Source: Sphagnum compactum
Taxonomy: Eukaryota > Bryophyta > Sphagnopsida > Sphagnales
Reading direction: 5' to 3'
Assembly (NCBI GenBank): GCA_965153455.1
Contig: OZ234502.1
Coordinates: 3,327,267-3,391,266 of the forward strand
DNA length: 64,000 nt
How positions within the stretch are numbered: position 1 is the stretch's first letter; each line of letters opens with the position of its first letter. Of the stretch, positions 39,058 to 50,060 are shown in pieces. The translations under genes and the position numbers were made by a program. Below the pieces are notes generated by a model. The model saw only the letters and a program-made list of their open reading frames with translations, was not told where the DNA came from and made no database searches.

Positions 39058-42000
39058 ATGGTATGTATTCAGACTTGTTGCCTGTATTTTCCTGAATTTG
39101 TTGCTGCGGCTTCTGTCTGTCTGTCTGTCCATTTTCTTCGGCTTATTTAATGCTTATGCTCTCTCCATCTTCGGTTTTTTGTGTAAAATGAGAACTCTTT
39201 TGTTTTTTTTGTTGGATCTTACCTGAGCTTTGTAATGCGTGGTCTAGGTGGTGCTGGCAGCTTCCATCATCAGCAAGTCTGGGAAAGGTGAGGGAACCGA
39301 GATCTTGACCTATGTCTCTCGCATGTTGTTGCGCCATTTTTCTTCCGTTTCCGAGTCTTGCTTATGGAACTGATGAATGCCAGCCGATAGCTTATGTTGC
39401 CGTCTAGTCTCTCTCACGCGTAGTCTCCGCACCGCAGCAAGTTTTCCAGCATTCTGCCGCTGAAATCTGCCTCTCTCCTCAATTAGGGTTACGAGCGCTC
39501 TTGAGATCGGAGCACATTCATTGATGAAGATTTGTGTATCAGAAGAGACTATTACCACTTCTTTCCCATGTGACAGTGTCAATAGATGGAAACTTGATCC
39601 AAAATGAAACCAAAGGATGAGTTGCAGATCTGGATAGTGGACTTAGTATGCTGATGCCATGTTTGAGAATTTTCCAGAGGCAGGAGAAGGACGCACAGGA
39701 AGTTGATCCTGAATTACTTGAAGAAAATGTGACACGGATCTTGATGGCACACTTAGTGTACCAATATATGCATGGTTTACATGAAAGCCAAATCTGGAAA
39801 ACAGAATCTGCATTGTGACACTCGAAGAGTACTGTGCAAAGTTCTCTGACGAAGTTCAGAATGGTGTGAATTGAGTGTGGGACACTGGAGCCATGTGTCA
39901 CTTGTTGATGTAGAAACCCTAACTTTTTCACGTGTAAGCTTCTGGGATTGTGGAAACAGCTGTATTGACTCTGTTAAGTGGATCTGTGGGGATATGTTGC
40001 AGCTCTGGTTTCTCGACAGTTTATGGATATGTCAAGGATACGAATTGAGGGCCTTCTTGCTGCATTTCCAAAGCTTGTTGGGAGTGGTAAACAGCATACT
40101 TATGTAGAGACTGAGAATGTACGCTATGTGTACCAGCCTATGGAGACTCTTTTTCTTCTTCTTGTCACCAACAAGCAGAGCAACATTCTTGAAGATCTCG
40201 AGACATTGCGTCTGATATCAAAACTGGTATCCACATGCATGTTGTAGGAGTGTGATTTGCAGTCATCTTCTTCTAGTCAACCCCCCCACTCTTTTTTGTT
40301 ACTTCTGTTGTTGTGTTCTTTTTTCATCTTTCCTTTGCTGTGAATCAACTGCTGAAGGCTGATTTCTTTATCAGAGAGGTAACCCTAAGCTCATCTCTGC
40401 TATGAACCTCAAGTTTTATGTGTGCTGGAGCCTTGACTTACTACAGGTACCTGAGTATGTCCCAGCTCTTGATGAGGAGGGAATATGCAAGATGGCTTTT
40501 GAGCTCATTTTTGCATTTGATGAAGTGATCTCACTGGGGCATAAGGAGAATGTGACGCTAGGGCAAGTGAAGCAATACGTAGAAATGGAGAGCCATGAAG
40601 AAAGGCTGCACAAGCTTGTCATTGAAAGCAAAATCAATGACACAAAGGATGTGATGAAGCGCAAGGCCAGTGAGATTGACAAGAATAGAGTAAGTTGCTT
40701 GAGCCTCCTGTGCTTTGCAAACTATGTTGGCATGGAACTGTGGAGAAGTGCATGCAACTAGACATTGCTGTGGTTGATTGTGCATGAAGGGAATTGCAAA
40801 GTTGTTTTAGATGAGTGTTTCCCAGTGTATTGAATGTGTCAAATGGAAGATAAGGTCCAGATGCATGGGATGGCATCATCATTTGTTTGCAGTTTTTCTA
40901 TTTTGGTTAGTGTAGTCTTTGGAGGTTCTTTAGCAAGGACTGCAAACTGATATGCATTTTTATAGAGGAACAATGCACTAATGCCCAGGTTTGGCAGTAA
41001 CTGGGACTATAATTATCTCAAGTAGCTGAATATTTGGTTTTAGCTATTTGAAACTTTGGTATTCTATAGGATGGCCATCCCACAATTCACAGTAGTGCAT
41101 ACACAGCCACCTACATTATCTTGTTTCTGTGGAAGCCGTTATCATAACAAGGTTTTTATCCTTTTCTTCAGATTGAGAAAAACAGGTCAGAGAAAGGAGG
41201 CTTCATGTCTGTACCATCCACAAGCTTCATCAGATTTGAAAATGGTTTTGGTGATAACAACTCATCAGCAAAGTCTGGAGGCTTCAAGAGCAGCTCCACA
41301 AACTTTGGTTCTGGGGGCTTGGATTCTGATGCATTTGTACCTAAAGGTTTAGTACCCTATCTCTATCATGTTGGAAATTTTTTTAGGTCATCTACTGCTT
41401 CCTTGATGGTTGCATGACATACACACTTTTTTATAGAGCAGATTCACAGGTTCTCTGCCAAGTTTCATGCTCCAACTTTTGCAGAATCTGGTATTGTCAA
41501 TTAGGTGTTTTTGGAGACCTTTTGAATGTGTTTTGCTATGCAGCTCGCAATGCAACAACTGGAGCTCCTTCTAAAGCTTCTGGCATGCAACTGGGCAAGT
41601 CCACAAAGACAAATCAGTTTTTGGAGTCGCTAAAGGCAGAGGGTGAGGTCATTGTGGAAGCAGTGGCACCTGGCCCAGTAAGATCAACAGCACCTGTGAT
41701 CACTGATCCCATTACGGTGGGAATTGAAGAGAAGTTGACAGTAACACTGAAGAAGGATGGTGGACTTGAGAATCTGGTAGTTCAGGGTACAATGTCTCTT
41801 GTTGTGCAAAAAGAAGAAGATGCCTATATTCGGGTCCAGGTACGACTTGACACTACAGCCACAAAATTCCTGTGGACTCATTGAATTGCCTTCAAGTCTG
41901 GGACCCTGGTAAGGCATCCATGTTCCATGATCAATTTTCCTTTTGAGTGCTGTCTGGTTGTAATGTCTCCAGGTTGATTCTGGTGCCAACAAAGTGTTCA

Positions 42001-45000
42001 ATTTCAACACTCACCCCAATATTGACAAGAACCTCTATGCCGAGAAAAACATTCTGGCCCTTAAGGACCCAAATAGACCATTTCCAACGGGCACCTCACT
42101 TGCTATCCTGAGGTGGCGCATGCAAAGCAAACAAGAGTCCCTTGTACCACTCAGTAGTAAGTATTATCTGAACTGCGGAAAGCACCTGTTGTCCTACTGC
42201 TTTGTGCAGCTTGGTTGTGTGGCCTTGTCAGATTCAAGGGCAGTCAATGCCTCACCCTGATCCTTCCTGCCCACTGACCTATAGAGTGCCTTGCTGTGAG
42301 TTCCTCAAATCTTAAATGTGATACTAAGTATCTATTGCATTGTCCTTACAGTATCCAAGTAATTACTGTCAATGGTATGTGAATAAGTGAGACTCTCACT
42401 TTTGTTCAGACTGGTAGCTTGTATACTGCCAGCAGATGTGCATATGTCCATAGTGTGAGAGACTTCATCAGTTCCCGACAGTGGGTAGATAAGTTCTTCA
42501 TTCTAGTTTTTCTCTTCTGTATTTTTCGTCTACTGGGTTTGTCAGTCTTTAACTGGAATTTTTTGTTTGACTTCAAGTAAATTTTCTTGACCCTTGTTCT
42601 GGCTTTCCTAATGGTGAGTATGGAGATTACTTGATTCTCATGAGATTTTCTCATTTAATCTTATCCAAACAAGATTGTTCCAGCCTGAATGAGGATACCA
42701 GTTACTTTTTGATCAGCTATGCTGGTTTCAAGTAGCTGACATCATGACTGTGTTTTCCCATTGCTTCTGAAACTAAAGACATAATGTTTGTATAATTATT
42801 TGCTTGAAATTTTGAGCAGATTATTATATAAATATCTACACCCATCATTAGGAGCTGATGAAGTGAGTGGTCAATGATGGCACGTAGTGACTGTTATTTA
42901 TGATGAAGCTGATGGTCTGGTACTGCACATTTCTGACCTCACTCGCTCTTGTTGTCTGTTTAGTTGGCTGGAGCTGACATGATCATTAGCTTCAAAGTGT
43001 AATTGTGGAGTTTTCTCTGCAGTCTCATAGATTTACCTATAGTCTGAGGTGATGGTCTGATACTTTGTGAGTGGCACTTGCATGGATATGACTGCACTCA
43101 TTGTTGTCGTTTTTTTAGGGTTTTTGATTTGACACAACAGTCACATTCAAAAGTGTTTTTGTCAAGTTTTCTCTACAATCTCATTGACATATTTCCTAGA
43201 GGCTAAAGTGGATGTTCTGCATCCAAGTAGGTAGCAGATGTGTGATTTAAGCATATGTTGAGGATGCAGGAGGCTTCAACCACTATCTTCTATTGAGGCC
43301 TCTGTATGCCTTAGTTGTAATCTTTGTTGTTTTGTTGTGAAGTTTCTTCTGCAGTTCATAGATGGTTATGCTTAAAGGACATGTCCACAGTGCAGGAGGC
43401 CCCAGCCATGACCTTCTATATTGGCCTTTCTATGGATTGGGCCTAGATGCTTGCTTGTAGATGGGCAATCTAAAATGAAGTGAAGTGTACCTGCTCAAGC
43501 TGGTTGCAGCTTGAATGAGGATACTATTTACTTTTCATTAGCCATGCCACTTTGAGTGCTGGCTGACATCATAGATGACTCTTCCTGTTGCTTCTGGAAA
43601 GGTCACAGAAACTCAGGATGCAGAGTGGTATACTTCTGTTAGCCCTGCGTTTTGAGCACATCATTATGTACTAATCTAGACCCACTGTTGGGAGCTGATT
43701 TACTTAGTGAGGAGCAAAGGTATGTAGTCTCTGCCGTGATTGTCTGACTCTTTTGAGCAACACCCATTCTTTTTATGTTTGCAGTTCTGCCAGAACTGAC
43801 ACAACGGTCACCTTTAAATTGGTTTCATAGATTTTTCTCTGAAATCTCATTGAGATATACATGTGCACACACACACATATAGATGTAGTTCTTGTTGATT
43901 ACAAAAGATAGCACTTAACTTTTGAAGATGGACATGATCCAAGAATGTTACCAAGTTCTACATTTTGAGTCTTCACAACTGTCATTATCATTTGTGTCAT
44001 TCTATGCACAACTTACATGGAGAAATTTTTTGACTTGTTTTCTGGTTCAGTCAATTGCTGGCCATCTGTATCGGGTGGAGAAACCTATGTGAACATTGAG
44101 TATGAAGCTTCAAAGGCATTTGAGCTTCAAAATGTCATCATTCAAATACCATTGCCTGCTCTTCGTGATCCTCCAACTGTAAACCAAGTGGATGGAGAAT
44201 GGAGGTTTGTCCAGCTCTTTATTCAAATGTGTTTACTTCCTACATTTATTATAGGGAAATGGTCCTCCAAATGCGCCACTACTGCTTTCTTAGCTGTTAA
44301 TGAATTTTTCTGTTTGTGTTGTCAGATATGACTCTCGGAGGTCCATCTTGGAGTGGTCTATTGTGTTGATTGACAATACCAATCGGAAGTAAGTAAATCT
44401 TTTTGCTGTTTCACATTGCACCATGTGCATATGTCTTGGTTGGGAGGGCATTCATATTTATACTCAGAACACATTGTTGAATTGTCATCACTAATGGCTA
44501 AGTTGTTTGATCTTGACAGTGGATCAATGGAGTTTGTTGTGCCCGCAGCAGATCCATCTGCATTTTTCCCAATTGACATCAATTTTAGTTCCAACAAAAC
44601 CTTCTGTGATCTAAAGGTATGTTGAGTTATACATCTTGTTCCTGCAGGGTTGAGGGAGATTAGATTGTTGCATCCCTTGTATCTAAGGTGCAGTCACTGT
44701 GAGTTTTGTTTTGAGAACTGGAAGCCTTTGATGGATATCACCTTAGGAAAGGTGGATTCCCTTTTCTCCTACCCAACAATTTAAGGTAGTTTCAGCATGC
44801 TGTGAACACCTCCTTAAACAGCTACCCATTTCAGCACTCAACATATGAGAGGTTCAGAATATTCTTTTATAGTTTGCTTATTTGAATATTTTCAGGGAGA
44901 GGCTGGTTTTCCCCTGGGTTTTCCCAAGTTTTTATTTTTTCTTGATCAGTTTTTTGCATTTGGACTTAATAGTGGTGTGATGACAATCTAGTCTGGTTCT

Positions 45001-45166
45001 TCCTGAAGATTGTGCCTAATTGATGAACATAGGTTGGTTTAATGAGTGGAAGTTGCTTGTGTGTGGTTGCCTGCAGGTTGGAACTGTCATGCAGGTTCAA
45101 GGAGGAAACCCTGTCAGGTTTGCAAAAAGAACACAATTGGTAGCAGATAGTTATCAAGTTCTATAG
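39058..45166 (+). CDS. delta-COP: Coatomer subunit delta (delta-COP, COPI vesicle coat)
   Basis: Subunit of the COPI coat that drives retrograde Golgi-to-ER transport. Eleven exons join in phase to 522 aa, close to the Arabidopsis protein's size: 39058-39060, 39248-39287, 40003-40226, 40447-40689, 41172-41346, 41544-41839, 41973-42156, 44051-44204, 44326-44388, 44520-44616, 45077-45166. The longin-like N domain reads [20 protein letters not shown] and [21 protein letters not shown] charged helix ([18 protein letters not shown]) and a Gly/Ser-rich linker follow. The C-terminal mu-homology domain contains [34 protein letters not shown] and [20 protein letters not shown]. The protein ends [11 protein letters not shown]. 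The first coding exon is the ATG alone: ATG|GTATGT. The next exon begins GTGGTGCTG, giving the conserved MVVLAAS start. Intron 7 (42157-44050) is 1.9 kb and contains an old internal duplication. Confidence 0.95.
42670..43870. repeat. Degenerate direct duplication inside delta-COP intron 7
   Basis: Sequence near 42680 ('cctgaatgaggatacca' through 'agctgacatcatgact' to 'ccatcattaggagctgat') recurs near 43508 ('cttgaatgaggatacta' through 'ggctgacatcatagatgact' to 'ccactgttgggagctgat'). The offset is about 828 bp. Segments with the same 'gagctgatgaagt' and 'ctctgcaNtctcat' words also appear between the copies and at about 49510-49750. Confidence 0.6.
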
Positions 45167-46540
45167 AGCTGCTATGCTGAACATCCATGCAAGTTCTACA
45201 CCTTTTGGTTACAGACTATGTTTTTAAGGTACATGGTGGATAGATATGCCAAATTGGTCTACTCCACACTATTTCACCTCATTCTTGGGACGACCTCAGT
45301 CTTTTTAGTTTCATGTGAGGGGGCTGTTACATTCCTTTTCCTTGTTTAGTTCTTGGGAGGCGTCAGTGAGCAGTGCACTAATTGCCATTTGCTGGCGTCA
45401 CATAAACTTTTGAAGTAGAAGGTCCATGTCTTCATTGTGGTCACATGTAGGCTTTCCCCTTGATTGCAGTCGAACCTCAAGGGAAGAATTGAGGTTGAGC
45501 AGAAGTAACAGATAATATGTCTGTTTTGTGCCCCCCTGGTGAAGTTGGGTTTTGACAAATTGCAATTAGTTGTGGCAGATGGAAGATTGTTTGCACAGGC
45601 ATGGGAGCAAGGAGTACTGTCCTAATACTTACCTCTATACAAAGTGCAGATTTACAAGCAAGCAATTGGATGCACATGCCTGTGTATTGAAAGGCATTTT
45701 GGCCCCCTTATCTCCCTGGTCCATTTGTTTCTGTCAGTTTTCAGGGGTGGATTTAGGAACAAAATACATCTTTTGGGGTTATTTTCTCTTTTGAAGCTGT
45801 TGGGCTGTTCAGTCTGTCCCTTCGCATTCAAGATATCTCTGTGCTGTATAAACTTGGAGCAGGAACCCTCTGGGCTGAGGCGGGGTTCCTATACCATTCA
45901 TACATTAGAAACTGGATGTGTTGGATGCTCTTTAGATAGGGGTGATTGTACTCTTCAGCAGAGCTGAGCAGGGACCATGTCTCAGGATCAGTTTGCGGGG
46001 ATCTGTGCTGTTGTAATGCTGTGAATTTAGTGTGTGTCAACTCAGGTGGGCTTTAGAAACACCCCTAGTTTTGAGACACAAATGATTCAGAGAGAGGAGA
46101 ATTCATCTTCACTGTGCTGGCTACGTGGTGTCTCAACAGAATTGAGAATTGTGGTAAGGTGGAGACTTGCTTTCACCCTCATCATCTGTAGGCACTCATT
46201 CTTGTACTCTCTGTCAAGTTACTTATTAACATATGTCTATTACAATGTACACATGCATGACATTCATTGCATGCCCTTGATTTGTTTTCTGAATATACAG
46301 CGATTTTAAGAGTGGTGATTAGCTCACGGTTTTACTCTGTTGCACTCTGCTGAAGGATGCTGAAATTTCCTTGGATTTCACAAAAATGTGAACAATTTGA
46401 ATCCCATGTCTGGTTATGCTTTATTGGGTGTATAAGTTAGGTGTTTTCAGTTATGAACAAGACTTGGTGAAGCAAATTATAATTCCTAAGAAATCTAATC
46501 GTCAAGCACACTAAAGCTGGTTATGGACGAGGTACCTGTC
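45167..46540 (+). other. Downstream region of delta-COP, probable 3' UTR
   Basis: Mixed-composition DNA without recognisable coding sequence on either strand. Part is presumably the 3' UTR. Confidence 0.4.
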
Positions 46541-46579
46541 GACATCCAAATTTGCAAAACCAGGATACCCTAATCTGAG

Positions 46580-46795
46580 AAACCCTAGTTCTCGTCCTGG
46601 AACGGTTGAGATACAAAGGTTCATAACGTGAAAACCCAAATCGAATATAACCGTAATCCTCGTCCTGGACGGTCGAGATCCCAGGATGCATCACCGGAAA
46701 ACCCTAATTAAGATTTTCCTGATCCTTGTCCTGAAACGGTCGAGATACAAGGGATGCATAACGTGAAAACCCTAATCTGAAACCCTAATCCTCAT
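46580..46795. repeat. Tandem repeat, unit about 67 bp, three copies plus a partial
   Basis: The unit 'ctcgtcctggaacggtNgag' followed by 'atacaaggNtgcataacgtg' and 'aaaaccctaatc' starts at 46591, 46659 and 46725. A truncated start follows near 46787. The CCCTAA words resemble plant telomere units but are part of the longer repeat. Confidence 0.85.
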
Positions 46796-46839
46796 CTTCT
46801 CGCAGAAATCTTGTCGCGCAATGTCTCTCTGGGGTCGCG

Positions 46840-47060
46840 CACATGAAGGAAGAAGCGCGGCAGACTGCCACGCGAGAAGCAGACTGCCGCGCGAGAAGCA
46901 TATATCCGCCCGCGATCTTCCACAAAGCCTGGCAGGCGGAAAATCCCGACTTTATGCTCTGCCGCACCCGGCAGACGTCTGCCTGCCACTGTACCTCCCC
47001 TTCCGGCCTGCCCACGAACTGTGGCGCTCTGCGTAGCACTCTGCCCGAGTCTCACCGTTC
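46840..47060. other. GC-rich block with GGCAG/CTGCC inverted motifs
   Basis: This block contains 'gcgcggcag' and its exact reverse complement 'ctgccgcgc' about 20 bases apart (46856-46895), and a 14-base palindrome 'ggcagacgtctgcc' (46971-46984). Open frames occur on both strands, as expected from GC-rich composition. No protein family is recognised. Similar CTGCC/GGCAG-rich DNA occurs at 47582-47668 and 60595-60735. Confidence 0.5.
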
Positions 47061-47099
47061 ACCTTCGTGCTCACCTGTGCTCACCTGCCTATCCTCCAT

Positions 47100-47250
47100 A
47101 GACATGGGAGCAAAAGGAAGGACTTTGATGGGACTTTGATGGGAACAAAAGGAATTTGATGGGAACTGGATGAGAACAAGAGGAATTTGATGAAAATTGT
47201 TTGAGAACTTGATAAGAACAAGAGAACATTGATGGGTTATTGATGGGAAC
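47100..47250. repeat. Degenerate GATGGGAACA-type tract
   Basis: Repeats of 'gatgggaac', 'gatgagaac' and 'gagaacatt' separated by short AAAAGGAATTT spacers. A member of the dispersed GGGAAC/GTTCCC tract family. Confidence 0.6.
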
Positions 47251-47581
47251 AAAAAGAATTTAATGGCAAATCAAGCCCCATCACCCCCTTCAAAAAGATA
47301 AAAAAACATCCCTTGGGGGCATGTTTGCGCCACCTGATTGGCTCACCCCCTTCAAAAAATAAGAAACATCACTTGGGGGCATGTTGGTGCCACCCAATTG
47401 GCGCTCCTCACATGCTTTATCCTAATGTGATTTTTTAGGGACAAACTAGGGTACTCGGATAGCTAGGCGTTCCCATGTATGGAATTTTTTGAAAATAAAT
47501 TGTGTAGAGGGCAGGGAGAGAAAATTAAATAGACTAGCTAAGAAGGTGGGCAGACTATGTGTGCCCAGGGAAATTTTTTTA

Positions 47582-47668
47582 TCTGCCTGCCTCCCTTTCT
47601 GCCAGCGGATTTCAAGGAGCAGGCAGAACGCTGGCAGAAATCCGCTGGCAGAAAGGGAGGCAGGCAGA
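47582..47668. repeat. Perfect 32-bp inverted repeat with 23-nt loop
   Basis: The left arm at 47582-47613 (tctgcctgcctccctttctg, then ccagcggatttc) is the exact reverse complement of the right arm at 47637-47668. The arms would form an uninterrupted hairpin. The loop itself carries 'aggcagaacgctggcag', another piece of the arm sequence. Confidence 0.95.
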
Positions 47669-47679
47669 ACGCAACGTTT

Positions 47680-50060
47680 TCACAATCATGTGCGCCACCC
47701 CATCGGTCGCGCGCGCTCGGGAGCGGAGATTTGACAGTGGCTCCGGCCCTGAAGCCGCTTGTTCGTTTTAGCAGAGCAATCTTACTTGAAGTGCTTTCCT
47801 TCGCGTCATTTATTTGGAACTCTGGTGACCGTTGCTGGTGTGGTAGATTGTTGAGAACGCTGTTGTCGCCAGCTCTTCGATACGGGTAGAAGCTCCTGTT
47901 TTTCTGCATGTGGAAAGCCAAGTTTTGAAGTGAATGTCGGAGATCGCATCGAGCTTCTTGAGGTTTTGGGTTTTTGAGATTTGAGTATCTTTTTTTTTTC
48001 TTGATCGTGAAGGGAGCCATTCGGTGTCTGTTTTTCCGTCTCCTGTAATGGTGATTGGGGCAATATGATTTAGGATGATGGCCTGCCTTGATCAGTAAGG
48101 TATGGTTCTGTGATCTGCTCCATAGATGGATCTGCGGTGCTTAAAGCCCATTGCTATATCGTATTTTACAGCTCTGGGTTACGCGCACCGCGATATTAGT
48201 TCAGCGCCTGCTTACCGGTTTCGTATTGGCAATGGAGTCGTTTTCTTCAGTCTGTTTGCGTGCTTTTGTATTCATTGCTCCTCGTCCTTTAGGTCGCTTG
48301 AACAACGTTGCGACGAGACTGTAATCTTTCCGTTTGATGGATGCAATGTTCGCATTCTTTGGAGCATGTTTGCTTCTTAGGTTTCGCATTCTTTGCAGCA
48401 CGTTTGCTTCTTAGGATTCATATTCTTTGCAGGATGTTTGCTTCTTAGGGTTTTCATTCTTTTCGGCATGTTTGCTTCTTAGGCGATTCTATGTTTCCTC
48501 TCCTTTGCTCTCGGACTTATTGTCTTCTCCCTCAAACGTTTGGAGTGTACCAAACCATGATTCTCTATGTTATGCTTGCACTGTTCAGATTTGCCTTGCT
48601 AGGAGTGAGATCTTATGCAGAGAGAAGAGATGTCTTCCCGAAGGGACAAAGATCCCGGCCCCTGACATCACTGAGGGTTTGCTGCTACGTCCCTTCACAA
48701 ACAAAAGAGTGTTGACATCAGCTGAAATCCTCGTCCAGTGGGATTTTGTGCTAAACTACAACCCTACATGATCAAACTCGTTTTGCAAGTTGCTTTCTTT
48801 TCTAATTTCTCACTGCTTTCTCATGGGCCATTTTACCATCCTACTTCTTGGAGGATCAGAATACGGGATGTCTGGAGGCTGCATGAACCCGGCATGTTTA
48901 CAAGCCTCCACTGAAGTCACTAGCTGTTGCTTTTTCTGTATGCACCTCTCTGTGCACTACCTGCTGCTCTTCTTGTATGTTTGGTATGAAAGAGTACACA
49001 TGTTGTTTTTGTGCTTTTATTTACAAAACCTACAAACCATCTGTGGTAGAGTAAGAAGGTAAGATTCTCCTGAAGCTGCTTGGTGAACTATGCAGCAGTA
49101 GCAGCAATGTTCATACAATTTGGTCTTGCTGCTGCAGAAGGGGATCATGGATTCTGTCATCAGGGGAGGAGCATTGCTGTCATTTAGAAATCACAATGAT
49201 CTGAGGAGCAGAGCATCTCCTTCACATGACTCACATCTCAGTAGTGTGAAGGATGTGAAGAAGGTGCTATTGCAGTAAAGCTTGTTAATCTATTCAGGGC
49301 ACATTGTTTTTGAAAGTGGCAATAGCAGGATGTTAAAGCTCTTGTAGTCTGATGGAAAAAGTGTAAGTGGAGGTTTACAATTTGCTGGAGTTGAATGATT
49401 GTAGCTATGTCTCTTGAGCCCACAGCATGAATAAGTCTTCCCATTTCTTCCAAAACTGCAAAGAAACTCAGGATTTGTATTAGGATTTGCCTGAAATGTA
49501 ATCATGTGCTTATTTGTGTGTTCCATCGGGAGCTTATGAAGTCATGCCAACTGCATCAGCTGATGCAGTCAGTGGTAGCTGCCATGAGCTGATGAAGTCA
49601 TGGCAGCTTGTCACTGTTACTTGTGATGAAGAATGTGATGGTGATCGTATGTGAGAGACTCTCATAAGGTTATGACTGCATTTATTGTCATATTGCCTTC
49701 AAGGTTTTGTTGCAGAGATTTCTCTGCAATTTTGAAGGTATATGGAGTCATATGATTCTGCTGAAGGTGTGTGTCTGTGCAGGCAGTTGGGTATTTAGCA
49801 CTCCAGGATGTGCATATATTGTCTGAATGAAAGCTAAACCTGGTTAGCCTGTGAACTTGAGTGGTCTTCACTTTTGCAATACCCTTTGCCTTTTTTTTTT
49901 TTCTTTTTTTGCAATATGCAGAGAAAAGAGATGAGAGAGAGAGCTGCTCGGCAGATACAATGGGTACAGATGAATTAAGTTGCATCATATACTCTATGAC
50001 AAGTTGTGGCTGGAGAATATCTATGAAGTGGATGATGAATCTCTAGACACACCGACATTG
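47680..50060 (+). other. Transcript-like region without a recognisable protein
   Basis: From about 47.7 kb the DNA has the GC-rich texture seen at the 5' ends of the other genes in this window. It is followed by about 2.3 kb of mixed DNA with possible donors and acceptors. The open frames (48126-48380, 48427-48771, 48790-49062) have no family motifs, and I could not join them into a convincing gene. A non-coding transcript, a decayed gene or a lineage-specific gene are all possible. Part of 49510-49750 resembles delta-COP intron 7. Confidence 0.3.
48351..48484. repeat. 34-bp tandem array, four copies
   Basis: The unit 'cgcattctttggagcatgtt' plus 'tgcttcttaggttt' repeats four times in direct succession, with two to six changes per copy. 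Each copy keeps 'gtttgcttcttagg'. Confidence 0.9.

Noticed and set aside
38648-39226. 192-codon ORF across the delta-COP first exon
   Set aside because: It overlaps the real start in another frame and extends into intron 1; the Arg-rich and hydrophobic parts come from GAA and CTT runs.
46785-47055. Overlapping ORFs on both strands in the GC-rich block
   Set aside because: Open on both strands because of GC-rich composition; no known motif in any frame.
48351-48484. CRISPR-like array of 34-bp repeats
   Set aside because: The repeats are directly adjacent with no unique spacers, and the window is a plant nuclear genome; it is a plain tandem repeat.
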